From: JAZDLR01 sp964540995
GTDB taxonomy: Bacteria; Patescibacteriota; Patescibacteriia; UBA1558; 2-01-FULL-52-15
NCBI GenBank assembly: GCA_964540995.1
Contig: CAZIOU010000004.1
Coordinates: forward strand, 1 to 63,731
Length of the DNA stretch: 63,731 bases
Direction: 5' to 3'
Position 1 is the first letter of the stretch, and each line of letters begins with the position of its first letter. Positions 25,154 through 32,070 of the stretch are shown here, one piece after another. The notes beneath the pieces were generated by a model. The model saw nothing but the letters and a program-made list of their open reading frames with translations, was not told the origin of the DNA and made no database searches. A program made the translations under genes and the position numbers.

Positions 25154-26118
25154 TGCAACTGTACGATATAATTATTGTTGGGGCTGGTCCGGCCGGAATG
25201 TCAGCGGCTATCTATACCAGTCGTCGCGCTTTGACAACGTTGGTAATTTCCAAAGACATTGGTGGACAAGCAGCAGCGACCGACATTATCGAGAATTATC
25301 CTGGTTACGAATTGATTAACGGTTTCGAGTTGATGCAGAAATTCATGTCGCAGGCCAAGAAGACGGGAGCAGAATTCAAAAGCGGAGAAGTGATGAGTAT
25401 TATCAAAAATAGTGACGATACCTATACGGTCAAAACTTTGATAGAGGAGTATCAAGCCAAATGTATTATCTTGGGCTTCGGATTGACACCGCGTGATCTC
25501 GGTGTACCGGGAGAGAAAGAATTGATGTACAAAGGTATTACTCATTGTGCTACTTGTGATGGTCCATTATTCAAAGGTAAAGATGTTGTTATCGTTGGAG
25601 GCGGCAATTCGGCCTTAGAAGCGGTGGAGTATATGTCCAAGATTGCCAACAAGATTTACGGTGTAGTACGTGGCGATAAATATAAAGGCGAGCAAATTAC
25701 CATTGATAAGATTGGTAGTTATAGCAATGTCGAGATTATGTATAACGCTGCTATTTCTGAGATAAAAGGTACGGGCAAAGTTGAATCAGTGATTATCGGT
25801 TCAACGATCGAAGGGGCCACGACCGAACCACGAGAGATTATTACTCAAGGTGTGATCGTAGAGATTGGCTATATTGCCAAGACCGGTTGGGTAGCGGATC
25901 TGGTCAAGCTTAACGAGCGTAAAGAAATTATTACTGATCGAGATAATATGACGTCGGACCCAGGAGTGTTTGCTTGTGGCGATGTGTCGGATATTACCTA
26001 TAAGCAAGCGGTGATCTCGGCTGGTGAAGGAGCCAAAGCAGCGCTTCAAGCTGCCAAATATCTCGCCTCCAAATCTGGTAAGACTGTTTTGTTGGGAACG
26101 GATTGGGGGAAGAGGTAG
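25153..26118 (+). CDS. trxB: Thioredoxin reductase, atypical NADPH pocket
   Basis: Protein of 321 residues: FAD motif GAGPAGMSAAIY, redox site CATC (Cys132, Cys135) in HCATCDGP, second nucleotide motif VGGGNSALEA, and GVFACGDVSD near the end. In NADPH-specific enzymes the second Rossmann domain is followed by HRRDxxRA, which contacts the 2'-phosphate; here the place is taken by VVRGDKYKG. Cofactor choice may therefore differ from E. coli TrxB. The C-terminal tail after about residue 305 (SGKTVLLGTDWGKR) looks slightly extended. Confidence 0.92.
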   Translation: MQLYDIIIVGAGPAGMSAAIYTSRRALTTLVISKDIGGQAAATDIIENYPGYELINGFELMQKFMSQAKKTGAEFKSGEVMSIIKNSDDTYTVKTLIEEYQAKCIILGFGLTPRDLGVPGEKELMYKGITHCATCDGPLFKGKDVVIVGGGNSALEAVEYMSKIANKIYGVVRGDKYKGEQITIDKIGSYSNVEIMYNAAISEIKGTGKVESVIIGSTIEGATTEPREIITQGVIVEIGYIAKTGWVADLVKLNERKEIITDRDNMTSDPGVFACGDVSDITYKQAVISAGEGAKAALQAAKYLASKSGKTVLLGTDWGKR

Positions 26119-26250
26119 GAAGAAGAAGGAAGAGGGTGTCCGCTATCCGGTATTCGGGGCTCGACTCTCGCTGTCATTGCGATTCCGCCTTTGGCGGAGA
26201 AGCAATCTATCCGCTTCCCGCGCACTGCAAATTTCGCAAATTATTTTCGA
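26119..26250. repeat. Composite spacer of dispersed repeats
   Basis: Contains GTCCGCTATCCGGTATTCGGGG (CCGGATAGCGG family; here the core TCCGCTATCCGG) and the unit TGTCATTGCGATTCCGCC..GGCGGAGAAGCAATC, a hairpin framed by CATTGCGA and AGCAATC. The latter unit recurs inverted inside RNase HII at 29919-29950. Confidence 0.65.
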
Positions 26251-26261
26251 GAAAAAAATAA

Positions 26262-26300
26262 AGCGAGTCTATCAGCAATTGGCTGACGGGCTCGCTTTTA
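26262..26300 (-). terminator. Terminator of the 26298 gene
   Basis: AAAGCGAGTC..GGGCTCGCTTT with an inner TCAGC..GCTGA; flanked by A- and T-runs on both sides, so it may work in both directions. Confidence 0.7.
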
Positions 26301-26675
26301 ATCATCGCGCTCTTCCTGTGCACGAAAGTAAGTGTCGATTGCTTCTTCGGCTGCTTCATAAGCCAAGACGCTATTTAAGTCAGGGCCAAGAAGGCTGCAC
26401 ATGCGTTCAATGATCTTATAGATGATAACCTGACGCATGAAGTTTCGTCCTTGAATGATCCCTGGTTCGTACTCATAATGAACCTTCCGAATGATGACAT
26501 CGTCCAAGCCAGCGAAGATCTGGCCCAACTGACGGTCATTGAGACCCATCACATAAGATCTGATCTGATCCAAGTGGTCATCTTCGAAATGCTCGGGAAG
26601 TTGTCCCTTGGGGACGGTGATCTGGAACTTGCGCACCAGAGCATAGGCGAGACGGTGGAGAAGGATGTTGTCCAT
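26298..26675 (-). CDS. Small hypothetical protein (125 aa)
   Basis: Not recognised. GGAGGTCTCC lies before ATG 26675. The product looks all-helical and soluble: RLAYALVRKFQITVP, HLDQIRSYVMGLNDRQLGQIF, RQVIIYKIIERMC, EAAEEAIDTYFRAQEE. Its own promoter and terminator make it a single-gene unit, divergent from the paralogous pair at 26849. Confidence 0.6.
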   Translation of the reverse strand: MDNILLHRLAYALVRKFQITVPKGQLPEHFEDDHLDQIRSYVMGLNDRQLGQIFAGLDDVIIRKVHYEYEPGIIQGRNFMRQVIIYKIIERMCSLLGPDLNSVLAYEAAEEAIDTYFRAQEERDD

Positions 26676-26719
26676 GGAGACCTCCGGTCTGTTAGGGACG
26701 AGGAAAGAGCGAATTGATC

Positions 26720-26748
26720 AGAATACAATATAAGGTCTAATAAGTCAA
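26720..26748 (-). promoter_or_regulatory. Promoter of the 26298 gene
   Basis: Minus strand TTGACT (26748-26743), 17 nt, TATTCT (26725-26720). Confidence 0.6.
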
Positions 26749-26775
26749 TATTTAAAGCAGATTTAAGCAATAGTA

Positions 26776-26804
26776 TTGACAATATCAAGAGATTATTGTA
26801 GGGT
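26776..26804 (+). promoter_or_regulatory. Promoter of the 26849/27145 pair
   Basis: TTGACA (26776-26781), 17 nt, TAGGGT (26799-26804). Confidence 0.55.
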
Positions 26805-26848
26805 AATCTATCGTTCATTGTTATAATGCTACAAAAAAGGAGCACGAC

Positions 26849-27133
26849 ATGATTCAGGTCGAGGTGCGAGATTTGTTGGTCGAGGCAGCGCAGGAAGGCG
26901 TGACCAAAGAGCGTCAGTTCGATATCCTGATGTTATTATCAGGTCTGGCAGAGGAGATCTGGGATGAGGATCAGCCTGATGTCAAAGAGTCGGTCTCACA
27001 ATGCGTGGCAGCAGTCTTTCATCAGGTCGTGACATCGAATGACCCAAGTCGGCTTGTCTGGCAGTTTCCCTTCTTCGCGTATGCTTGTTGCGAAGACAAC
27101 AATATTGATTTCTCTCTTATGCCGTCAGAGTAA
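26849..27133 (+). CDS. Small protein, first of a tandem paralogous pair
   Basis: Protein of 94 residues after AAAAAAGGAGCACGAC. It shares with its neighbour the opening VRDLLVEA and the ending FPFFAYA...IDFSLM, with a similar helix-rich middle. No known family. The acidic middle (EEIWDEDQPDVKESV) and the conserved aromatic ending suggest a small soluble domain that perhaps dimerises, possibly with its paralog. Confidence 0.6.
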   Translation: MIQVEVRDLLVEAAQEGVTKERQFDILMLLSGLAEEIWDEDQPDVKESVSQCVAAVFHQVVTSNDPSRLVWQFPFFAYACCEDNNIDFSLMPSE

Positions 27134-27144
27134 GGAGCCACAAG

Positions 27145-27420
27145 ATGACACAGAGACAAGTCAGAGATCTATTGCATGAGGCCAGCCAACCTAAAACTGG
27201 CTACAAACGCAATCGAGAGATCAGTCAGGAATTGGTTGATGCCGCGACACAAGCCTGCGGCGAACAGGGCATCGAGTTAACCAAGACTGTCGGCGCTTTC
27301 GGAGTCTACACAGTATTCCGTCAGACGCAGATCCGCGATCGTTCTCTGCTGATCGGTCTCTTCCCATTCTTTGCTTTCTACTGCACGGATCGTGGGAAGA
27401 TTGATTTCTCGTTGATGTAA
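27145..27420 (+). CDS. Small protein, second of a tandem paralogous pair
   Basis: Protein of 91 residues, 11 nt after the previous stop and preceded by AAGGAGCCACAAG. It shares VRDLLHEA at the start and FPFFAFY...KIDFSLM at the end with the 26849 product, while the middles have diverged. The pair arose by duplication. A strong terminator follows. Confidence 0.6.
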   Translation: MTQRQVRDLLHEASQPKTGYKRNREISQELVDAATQACGEQGIELTKTVGAFGVYTVFRQTQIRDRSLLIGLFPFFAFYCTDRGKIDFSLM

Positions 27421-27431
27421 GAAAATATTTG

Positions 27432-27466
27432 AGCGGAGTTGTTCTGATGAATGACTCCGCTTTTTG
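27432..27466 (+). terminator. Terminator of the paralogous pair
   Basis: AGCGGAGT..ACTCCGCT followed by TTTTT. Confidence 0.8.
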
Positions 27467-27470
27467 CTAT

Positions 27471-28211
27471 TTATTCATCCAACTTGTCCCACAGATTATC
27501 CCAAACCGTTTGTAATGTGGCGGCAATATCCTGATTCTCAATAATAACCGCGAATGGCGGTGTGGTGCGAAAGCTCATTAAACAAACCTTGTTACCATAA
27601 ATATCTATCTCTGTTCCAAAGTCGCCCTTATTTAATAATTTTGTTTCGCGATCTTCTTTATTATCCTTATCAGCATAGCGACGCGCTTCTTCTGAGTCGC
27701 GCATTATTGTCTTATACCAAAGCTCATATTTTTTTCGTTCCGGAATAAAATAGTCATCATAATATTCTGCGCCCATTACTTTCACTGCGTGTTCTGAATC
27801 TCCAAAGGCTGAGATGTGTTTTCGTTCACGCAAAATATCAGCATAGACCTGTTTGATACCTTCCACGCCTTCATAGAAGGTTACTTTGGGTTTGCTTTTC
27901 GTTTTGTTTTCAATAGCTGATAGTTGTGGCAGTACACGCTCCAGCTCAAAAAGTCGAGCTTTCTCCAGTTCTAATAAACGCTCAGGGGACGCGGCACTAT
28001 ACAGTGTTCGTTTCTTCTTTTTGCTCTCTAGCAGGATGTTCCTACCTTTCAGATCATCAATAAAGTTGTAAATAGAGGTTCTTTTGATACCGGCTTTCTT
28101 GGCCAGAGCCTGAATAGTGGCTTCCCCGAGCTCAAGAGCAGCTAGATAGACCTTAGCTTCGGACTCTTTCAGGTTCAAACTTGTGAGTAATTCAGGTGAA
28201 ATTGCAATCAT
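27471..28211 (-). CDS. TrmB-family transcriptional regulator
   Basis: Protein of 246 residues. The N-terminal winged helix (LNLKESEAKVYLAALELGEATIQALAKKAGIKRTSIYNFID in outline) is the TrmB/MarR-like DNA-binding domain, followed by a short coiled coil (LLELEKARLFELERVLPQL) and a PLD-like TrmB regulatory domain (YEGVEGIKQVYADIL). TrmB proteins in archaea and CPR sense sugars or other ligands. It is divergent from the 28448 cassette; inverted repeats in the shared promoter region suggest it regulates itself and its neighbour. Confidence 0.85.
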   Translation of the reverse strand: MIAISPELLTSLNLKESEAKVYLAALELGEATIQALAKKAGIKRTSIYNFIDDLKGRNILLESKKKKRTLYSAASPERLLELEKARLFELERVLPQLSAIENKTKSKPKVTFYEGVEGIKQVYADILRERKHISAFGDSEHAVKVMGAEYYDDYFIPERKKYELWYKTIMRDSEEARRYADKDNKEDRETKLLNKGDFGTEIDIYGNKVCLMSFRTTPPFAVIIENQDIAATLQTVWDNLWDKLDE

Positions 28212-28238
28212 ATGACGTATATTTAGACACTTATTAAC

Positions 28239-28310
28239 AAGCTAATATTAGCATAAAAATATGATTTTTTGCAAGTATAACGATTTATACTGTCGTAAGT
28301 ATTGACAGTA
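28239..28310. promoter_or_regulatory. Candidate TrmB operators in the divergent promoter region
   Basis: Perfect 12-bp palindrome GCTAATATTAGC (28239-28250) overlaps a -10-like TAATAT of the regulator gene. A second perfect inverted repeat TACTGTC-N9-GACAGTA (28288-28310) covers the -35 of the plus-strand promoter. Confidence 0.5.
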
Positions 28311-28330
28311 AATGAATTACATGGTATTAT
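28302..28330 (+). promoter_or_regulatory. Consensus promoter of the 28448 unit
   Basis: TTGACA (28302-28307), 17 nt, TATTAT (28325-28330). Confidence 0.75.
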
Positions 28331-28392
28331 GCAATATTAATCGTACATTGACAACCGAAGCAGACACAAAGTCAGCCGAAAGGAGAAACGCA

Positions 28393-28447
28393 AGGTTTTG
28401 GCGGGAAGTATCGTTCCTTACAAGGTATACTCACAGGAGGTTCTATC
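28393..28447 (+). repeat. Duplicated leader, copy 1
   Basis: AGGTTTTGGCGGGAAGTAT...CACAGGAGGTTCTATC up to the ATG; nearly the same as copy 2 at 28995-29050. It includes the ribosome binding site. Confidence 0.85.
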
Positions 28448-28852
28448 ATGAAGCACGTTATCAATCTGGCGGTCGCGCCCTTCTGCCCCGAGCGCTGCTA
28501 CGTTGAGGCTCACCAGAAGGGATCTCCCAGCTTCGAATGGGAACAGGCTAAAATTGCCCTTTACTTTGATGAGGCTCAGAAGAACGGCAACGTTAATGGC
28601 TATCATCTTCGCAGTAAACTCCAGTACAAGCCCGTATTCAATGCCAACATGCTGGACTACGTGCTCGCCCATCCGGAACTCATCCCGGACGACTGGAAGG
28701 GTAAGGAAGTCTGTTTTTGGGGGACGCTTTATTTCTTCAACAGCAGGTATCACGTTCGCTACCTCTTCTGGTACTTCGGGGGGTGGAGCTGGGCCTTCCG
28801 CCGTCTCTCCGACCATTGCTCCGAATTCGGCCCTGCTCTCATCTCCGCATAG
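28448..28852 (+). CDS. Hypothetical protein in repeated cassette
   Basis: Protein of 134 residues after an ideal GGAGG site. Not recognised. It is rich in aromatic residues, with CFWGTLYFFNSRYHVRYLFWYFGGW near residues 90-115 in full pattern, and a paired Cys in FCPERCY near the start. It is helical in the middle (SFEWEQAKIALYFDEAQK). Unrelated to the gene in the second cassette despite sharing its leader and tail. Confidence 0.6.
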   Translation: MKHVINLAVAPFCPERCYVEAHQKGSPSFEWEQAKIALYFDEAQKNGNVNGYHLRSKLQYKPVFNANMLDYVLAHPELIPDDWKGKEVCFWGTLYFFNSRYHVRYLFWYFGGWSWAFRRLSDHCSEFGPALISA

Positions 28853-28880
28853 TTCTGCGGGATGCAAAGTGTCCTATGAA

Positions 28881-28927
28881 CCCCGACTCAAATTCATTAT
28901 TGCAACAGGCAATGGTGGAGGAGAGTC
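28881..28927 (+). repeat. Duplicated tail hairpin, copy 1
   Basis: CCCCGACTCAAATTCATTAT..GGAGGAGAGTC, 46 of 47 positions the same as copy 2 at 29528. It folds as GACTC/GAGTC closing an inner ATTGC/GCAAT hairpin. A separate hairpin GACCCCGAGTAAT/ATTACTCGGGGTC (28934-28970) follows here. Confidence 0.85.
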
Positions 28928-28994
28928 AGCACTGACCCCGAGTAATTAGCTTAGACTATTACTCGGGGTCCCACCTAAGCTTTTCACTCGTGAA

Positions 28995-29050
28995 AGGTTT
29001 TGGTGGGAAGTATAGTTCTTTACAACTCACATTTCACAGGAGGTTCTATC
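28995..29050 (+). repeat. Duplicated leader, copy 2
   Basis: AGGTTTTGGTGGGAAGTATA...CACAGGAGGTTCTATC, matching copy 1 apart from a few changes in the middle. Confidence 0.85.
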
Positions 29051-29521
29051 ATGAAGATCTTGTTGATTGAGGATGAGACCGTAAGTATCGCAGGAGCCAA
29101 AGAGCAGTTTATCGGACACGATATTACTATTGTGCCTAACGTTGCCGAACTTTTGGATCTGGCTGGCCTCGGAGGTATAGAGGGAGTCGTGAAGGAGTTT
29201 GACTTGGTTCTGACGGACATGAACATCCCATTCGGCTTGTATCGGGAAGGAAGGATCAAGTTTGACGTCTTTGCGCGCGTTTCTTCAGACACGTTTCAGC
29301 CGGTTGGTTTGATTATTAAGATTGTTTGTGATCGGCTTGGAATCCCCTGCGTTCTGATCACAGATGCCAACGGTCACAAGGATGTTATGGGGCTTATACT
29401 GGAGATGAGTCGTATGTCTGGTGTGTTTACCAGACCGCAGTGGCTCAATGACCTTAAGGGTAATAAGCCTTGGAAGCCTATGGTATACGTCACGTTCCCT
29501 GATCTCAGAAAGTCGCTGTAA
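29051..29521 (+). CDS. Stand-alone response-regulator receiver domain
   Basis: Protein of 156 residues. MKILLIEDETVS gives the acidic pair, LVLTDMNIP the phospho-acceptor Asp, CVLITDANG the conserved Thr, but the invariant Lys before Pro is Arg here (GVFTRPQW). There is no output domain. It resembles CheY-like single-domain receivers that act by binding partners. No histidine kinase is in the window. The start at 29051 follows the GGAGG of the duplicated leader. Confidence 0.7.
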   Translation: MKILLIEDETVSIAGAKEQFIGHDITIVPNVAELLDLAGLGGIEGVVKEFDLVLTDMNIPFGLYREGRIKFDVFARVSSDTFQPVGLIIKIVCDRLGIPCVLITDANGHKDVMGLILEMSRMSGVFTRPQWLNDLKGNKPWKPMVYVTFPDLRKSL

Positions 29522-29527
29522 CGATTG

Positions 29528-29585
29528 CCCCGACTCAAATTCATTATTGCAACATGCAATGGTGGAGGAGAGTCGGGGTTTTCTT
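29528..29585 (+). terminator. Duplicated tail hairpin, copy 2, working as terminator
   Basis: CCCCGACTC..GAGTCGGGG closes the repeat and is followed by TTTTCTTTTT, a clear intrinsic terminator. Confidence 0.8.
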
Positions 29586-29634
29586 TTTCCGATTACAGCT
29601 GAAATCTCTAACGGGTTTTTGCTATACTGTAGTT

Positions 29635-30348
29635 ATGAAACTAATTATCGGAGCAGATGAGGCAGGTAGAGGTGCTTGGGCAGGACCATTGGTCGCTGCT
29701 GCGGTTTGTCTAAAAGCGGGAAAGAAATTTAATCATAAACTTCTGCGTGATTCCAAGAAACTTTCTCCTAAACAACGCGAGGAAGTTTTTGCTTACTTAC
29801 AAGAGGTGGTGGAGATTGGGGTGGGGATGGTGACGGCGAAAGAGATTGACAGTAGAGGTTTGCAACAAGCTAATGTGCTGGCCATTGAGAGAGCGGTTCA
29901 AAAGTTAAACCAGATTGCCGCGTCCCGTTGGGGCGGGACTCGCAATGACAGACTGGGGTTGCAACGGACGAATGTGATGGCAGTGGAGAGGGCTGTAGAA
30001 GGTATAAAGTATGAAGTATTAAGTAGGGGACCCGGATCTCGGGTAGCGGGTCCCGATCTTCATATTGACTACATTGGCGGATTTAAAAAATATACAACAC
30101 TTACAGATAATTATTCTCTTCACAAATTCGGTGAAAGTAAATTTCCAGAGATAGCGGCTGCTTCTATCATCGCTAAGGTGACAAGGGATCGGTTGATGGT
30201 AAAGATGGCCAAGAAGTTTCCTGACTATGGATTGGAATTACACAAAGGCTATGGGACAGCACTACACCAGAAACAATTAGAAAAGTTGGGAGTCACCACT
30301 ATTCACCGTCAATCATTCGCGCCCATCAAATTATTAAGACATAAATAA
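29635..30348 (+). CDS. rnhB: Ribonuclease HII with in-frame repeat insertions
   Basis: Protein of 237 residues; start chosen because TATACT (29623-29628) stands 6 nt before ATG. Catalytic features: GADEAGRG (Asp8, Glu9), then DYIGGF (third carboxylate) and the late carboxylate region KVTRDRLM. It cuts RNA in RNA-DNA hybrids and at single ribonucleotides. Between residues 92 and about 142 it carries extra sequence: a second copy of GLQQANVLAIERAV (residues 75-91 copied at 108-124) and two spacer-repeat segments (RWGGTRND and SRGPGSRVAGP). The insert lies before the third carboxylate, probably as a surface loop. Without it the length would be about 190, normal for the family. Confidence 0.92.
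   Translation: MKLIIGADEAGRGAWAGPLVAAAVCLKAGKKFNHKLLRDSKKLSPKQREEVFAYLQEVVEIGVGMVTAKEIDSRGLQQANVLAIERAVQKLNQIAASRWGGTRNDRLGLQRTNVMAVERAVEGIKYEVLSRGPGSRVAGPDLHIDYIGGFKKYTTLTDNYSLHKFGESKFPEIAAASIIAKVTRDRLMVKMAKKFPDYGLELHKGYGTALHQKQLEKLGVTTIHRQSFAPIKLLRHK
29857..30054. repeat. Partial gene duplication and dispersed repeats within rnhB
   Basis: A 50-bp gene segment (29857-29907) is followed by a GATTGCCGCGTCCCG..CGGGACTCGCAATGAC hairpin unit, a diverged second copy of the segment (29956-30006), the words GTATAAAGTATGAAGTATTAAG, and the palindrome GGGACCCGGATCTCGGGT..GCGGGTCCC. All are spacer repeat types found elsewhere in the window, here kept in frame. Confidence 0.85.
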
Positions 30349-30349
30349 A

Positions 30350-30384
30350 AGCGCAGTTGTCGAGCTTAGCTCGACAACTGCGCT
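30350..30384. terminator. Terminator between rnhB and the 30391 gene
   Basis: AGCGCAGTTGTCGAGC-TTA-GCTCGACAACTGCGCT, a perfect hairpin between convergent genes. Confidence 0.85.
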
Positions 30385-30390
30385 GCTTGT

Positions 30391-30942
30391 TTATGTCTCG
30401 TCGGTTGCCTGACCAGCTTCCGCATCGAGGAAGAAGTGTTTGATCCTGTCTTCGGTGAGACGTCCCAGATTCAGATTGATCTCGAAATCCCCTAGCTGAT
30501 AGATGGCGACGACCATGTTGTGCGGATTGTCGATCTTTGATTCGGACCCATCATTGTCTAGTTCAATCGTCAGAGTACCGGTCTGTAGTACTTGATTCAA
30601 GGCACTGACGAGGTAATCAAACCACTCATCGGTCTCTAGGCCGGGGTCCTGGCCCTGAAGGAAGCTATCCAAGTCAAACAAGCGATTCTTGAATAAGATG
30701 GACAAAGGAATGCGCTCAGTAAAATCGAATTGACTACTATATTCATCATCAACGTCGTCGCTTCGCTTGCGATCAGCGCGGATGAAGGGCAACAGTCGAT
30801 CAGATTGAGCCTCATCGACACCGTCTACATATACATCAAACGTGATACGATCTGAAGCCAGCTTGATTGCCGGATTGATCATGATCTTCAGCTTAGTGGT
30901 CGAATCGGATCTGACTACTTCGGGAGTCTTAACGTCTGACAT
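30391..30942 (-). CDS. Acidic hypothetical protein (183 aa)
   Basis: Not recognised. Ribosome binding site AGGAGATCGCC before ATG 30942. The predicted fold alternates strands and helices (LKIMINPAIKLASDRITFDVYVDG; MVVAIYQLGDFEINLNLGRL) with many Asp and Glu. No membrane segment, so cytoplasmic. It has its own promoter and terminators on both sides. Confidence 0.6.
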   Translation of the reverse strand: MSDVKTPEVVRSDSTTKLKIMINPAIKLASDRITFDVYVDGVDEAQSDRLLPFIRADRKRSDDVDDEYSSQFDFTERIPLSILFKNRLFDLDSFLQGQDPGLETDEWFDYLVSALNQVLQTGTLTIELDNDGSESKIDNPHNMVVAIYQLGDFEINLNLGRLTEDRIKHFFLDAEAGQATDET

Positions 30943-30996
30943 GGCGATCTCCTTAGGCTGACTGTGGTGAACGTGAAACGAACAGATGAATAGTCG

Positions 30997-31025
30997 ATAC
31001 TATAATGATTCACCCAAACCGTCAA
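30997..31025 (-). promoter_or_regulatory. Promoter of the 30391 gene
   Basis: Minus strand TTGACG (31025-31020), 17 nt, TAGTAT (31002-30997). Confidence 0.55.
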
Positions 31026-31037
31026 GGGAAATAAGAA

Positions 31038-31065
31038 GACCCCGCAGAAATGATTCTGCGGGGTC
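31038..31065 (-). terminator. Terminator of the 31073/31222 small genes
   Basis: GACCCCGCAGAA-TCAT-TTCTGCGGGGTC on the minus strand, followed by TTCTTATTT. Confidence 0.8.
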
Positions 31066-31072
31066 GGATGAT

Positions 31073-31204
31073 TTAATGAGGGAGGGAGCTGACGCAATAA
31101 GCGATGACGATGGTAGCCAATGATCCGATAGCCAGGACACAGATAAGACCGAAGCCGATGTTTTCCCACAGACTTGTTCGCTTACCTTGCTTGTCCACGG
31201 ACAT
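31073..31204 (-). CDS. Small single-pass membrane protein (43 aa)
   Basis: ATG 31204 preceded by AGAGGTGGGC. The product begins MSVDKQGKRTSLWENIGFG and continues with a hydrophobic helix LICVLAIGSLATIVIAY, ending CVSSLPH. A positively charged head and one helix suggest a membrane peptide with the N-terminus inside. It lies between the 52-residue gene upstream and its own terminator. Could be a regulator, toxin-like peptide or assembly factor; nothing decides this. Confidence 0.6.
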   Translation of the reverse strand: MSVDKQGKRTSLWENIGFGLICVLAIGSLATIVIAYCVSSLPH

Positions 31205-31221
31205 GCCCACCTCTGCTTAGG

Positions 31222-31380
31222 TTAGATGTCGATTACCAGATCGAGAATCTTGGGGTCGATACGTTCGGCTTGTCGTAAAGCTTCGATCGCCTTCTCGAGT
31301 TCGGGCTTTCTCAAGGCTAGCTCGAGCTCCAATGCTTGAATATCAAGCACCACTTCGGGTTCTTCATCGGACTCGGCCAT
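31222..31380 (-). CDS. Small acidic helical protein (52 aa)
   Basis: ATG 31380 with GAGGAGGTGCAGA before it. The sequence starts MAESDEEPEVVLDIQALELE and continues with LALRKPELEKAIEALRQAERIDP in outline, almost certainly one long amphipathic helix with a heptad-like pattern, ending LDLVIDI. Located 17 nt upstream of the 43-residue membrane peptide gene, so the two may work together. Confidence 0.6.
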   Translation of the reverse strand: MAESDEEPEVVLDIQALELELALRKPELEKAIEALRQAERIDPKILDLVIDI

Positions 31381-31505
31381 TCTGCACCTCCTCGTAAGAA
31401 CGAAACAGACCGAATTGTAGCGTCAGCTGATGAGAATGTCAAAGTGTTCTCACCAATGACATATGTTGCTAGTAATTTATCGTTGTTTCTTTTATACTAT
31501 AAGAT

Positions 31506-32069
31506 ATGCAACGAGTTATTTCTGGTGGCAACGAGCTGCTAGACGCCAAGAGAATCTTTTCCGAAAATCTACACCTCGAACCAGCCAAAGTCGTCGGTGA
31601 CCTAGGCTGTGGTGGTGCTGGCTATTTCACCATGGCGGCGGCACGTCTGGTCGGAGATCAAGGACAAGTGTATGCTGTCGATATTTTGAAAACAGTATTA
31701 TCAAGTGTAGAGAGTAAGGCCCGTATGCAGAAGTTGTATAACGTGAAACCGATCTGGAGCAATCTCGAATTGTACGGAGCAACTTCTATACCCGAGGCGA
31801 CACTGGATTATGCCTTGCTGGTTAATATTCTGTTCCAATCACACAAACACAAAGAAATCATGTCCGAGGCAGTACGTCTCATGAAGCCAGGAGCCAAATT
31901 ACTGGTCGTGGATTGGGATCGGGGACACAATGCACTGGGGCCAGCTGATGATGATAAGGTGGATCAGGACAAGATTCGTCAGTACGCGGCGGAATTGAGC
32001 TTAGCCGAGATCGACGACTTCAAAGCTGGACAATATCATTTTGGTATGATATTTATGAAAGCCAGTTAG
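31506..32069 (+). CDS. Class I SAM-dependent methyltransferase
   Basis: Protein of 187 residues. VVGDLGCGGAGYFTMAAA is the SAM-binding motif I (GxGxG type), with VYAVDIL as the acidic motif II and YALLVNILFQSH and LLVVDWDRG as later motifs. This is the UbiE/Methyltransf_11-like fold; the substrate may be a small molecule, lipid or protein. TATACT ends 7 nt before the ATG, suggesting a leaderless transcript. The next gene follows after 1 nt. Confidence 0.82.
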   Translation: MQRVISGGNELLDAKRIFSENLHLEPAKVVGDLGCGGAGYFTMAAARLVGDQGQVYAVDILKTVLSSVESKARMQKLYNVKPIWSNLELYGATSIPEATLDYALLVNILFQSHKHKEIMSEAVRLMKPGAKLLVVDWDRGHNALGPADDDKVDQDKIRQYAAELSLAEIDDFKAGQYHFGMIFMKAS

Positions 32070-32070
32070 T

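Noticed and set aside
28881..29585. Integron-type attC sites for the duplicated tail hairpins
   Set aside because: The tails are imperfect palindromes after each gene, as attC sites are, but I see no GTTRRRY core or its complement, and there is no integrase in the window. Copy 2 works as a plain terminator.
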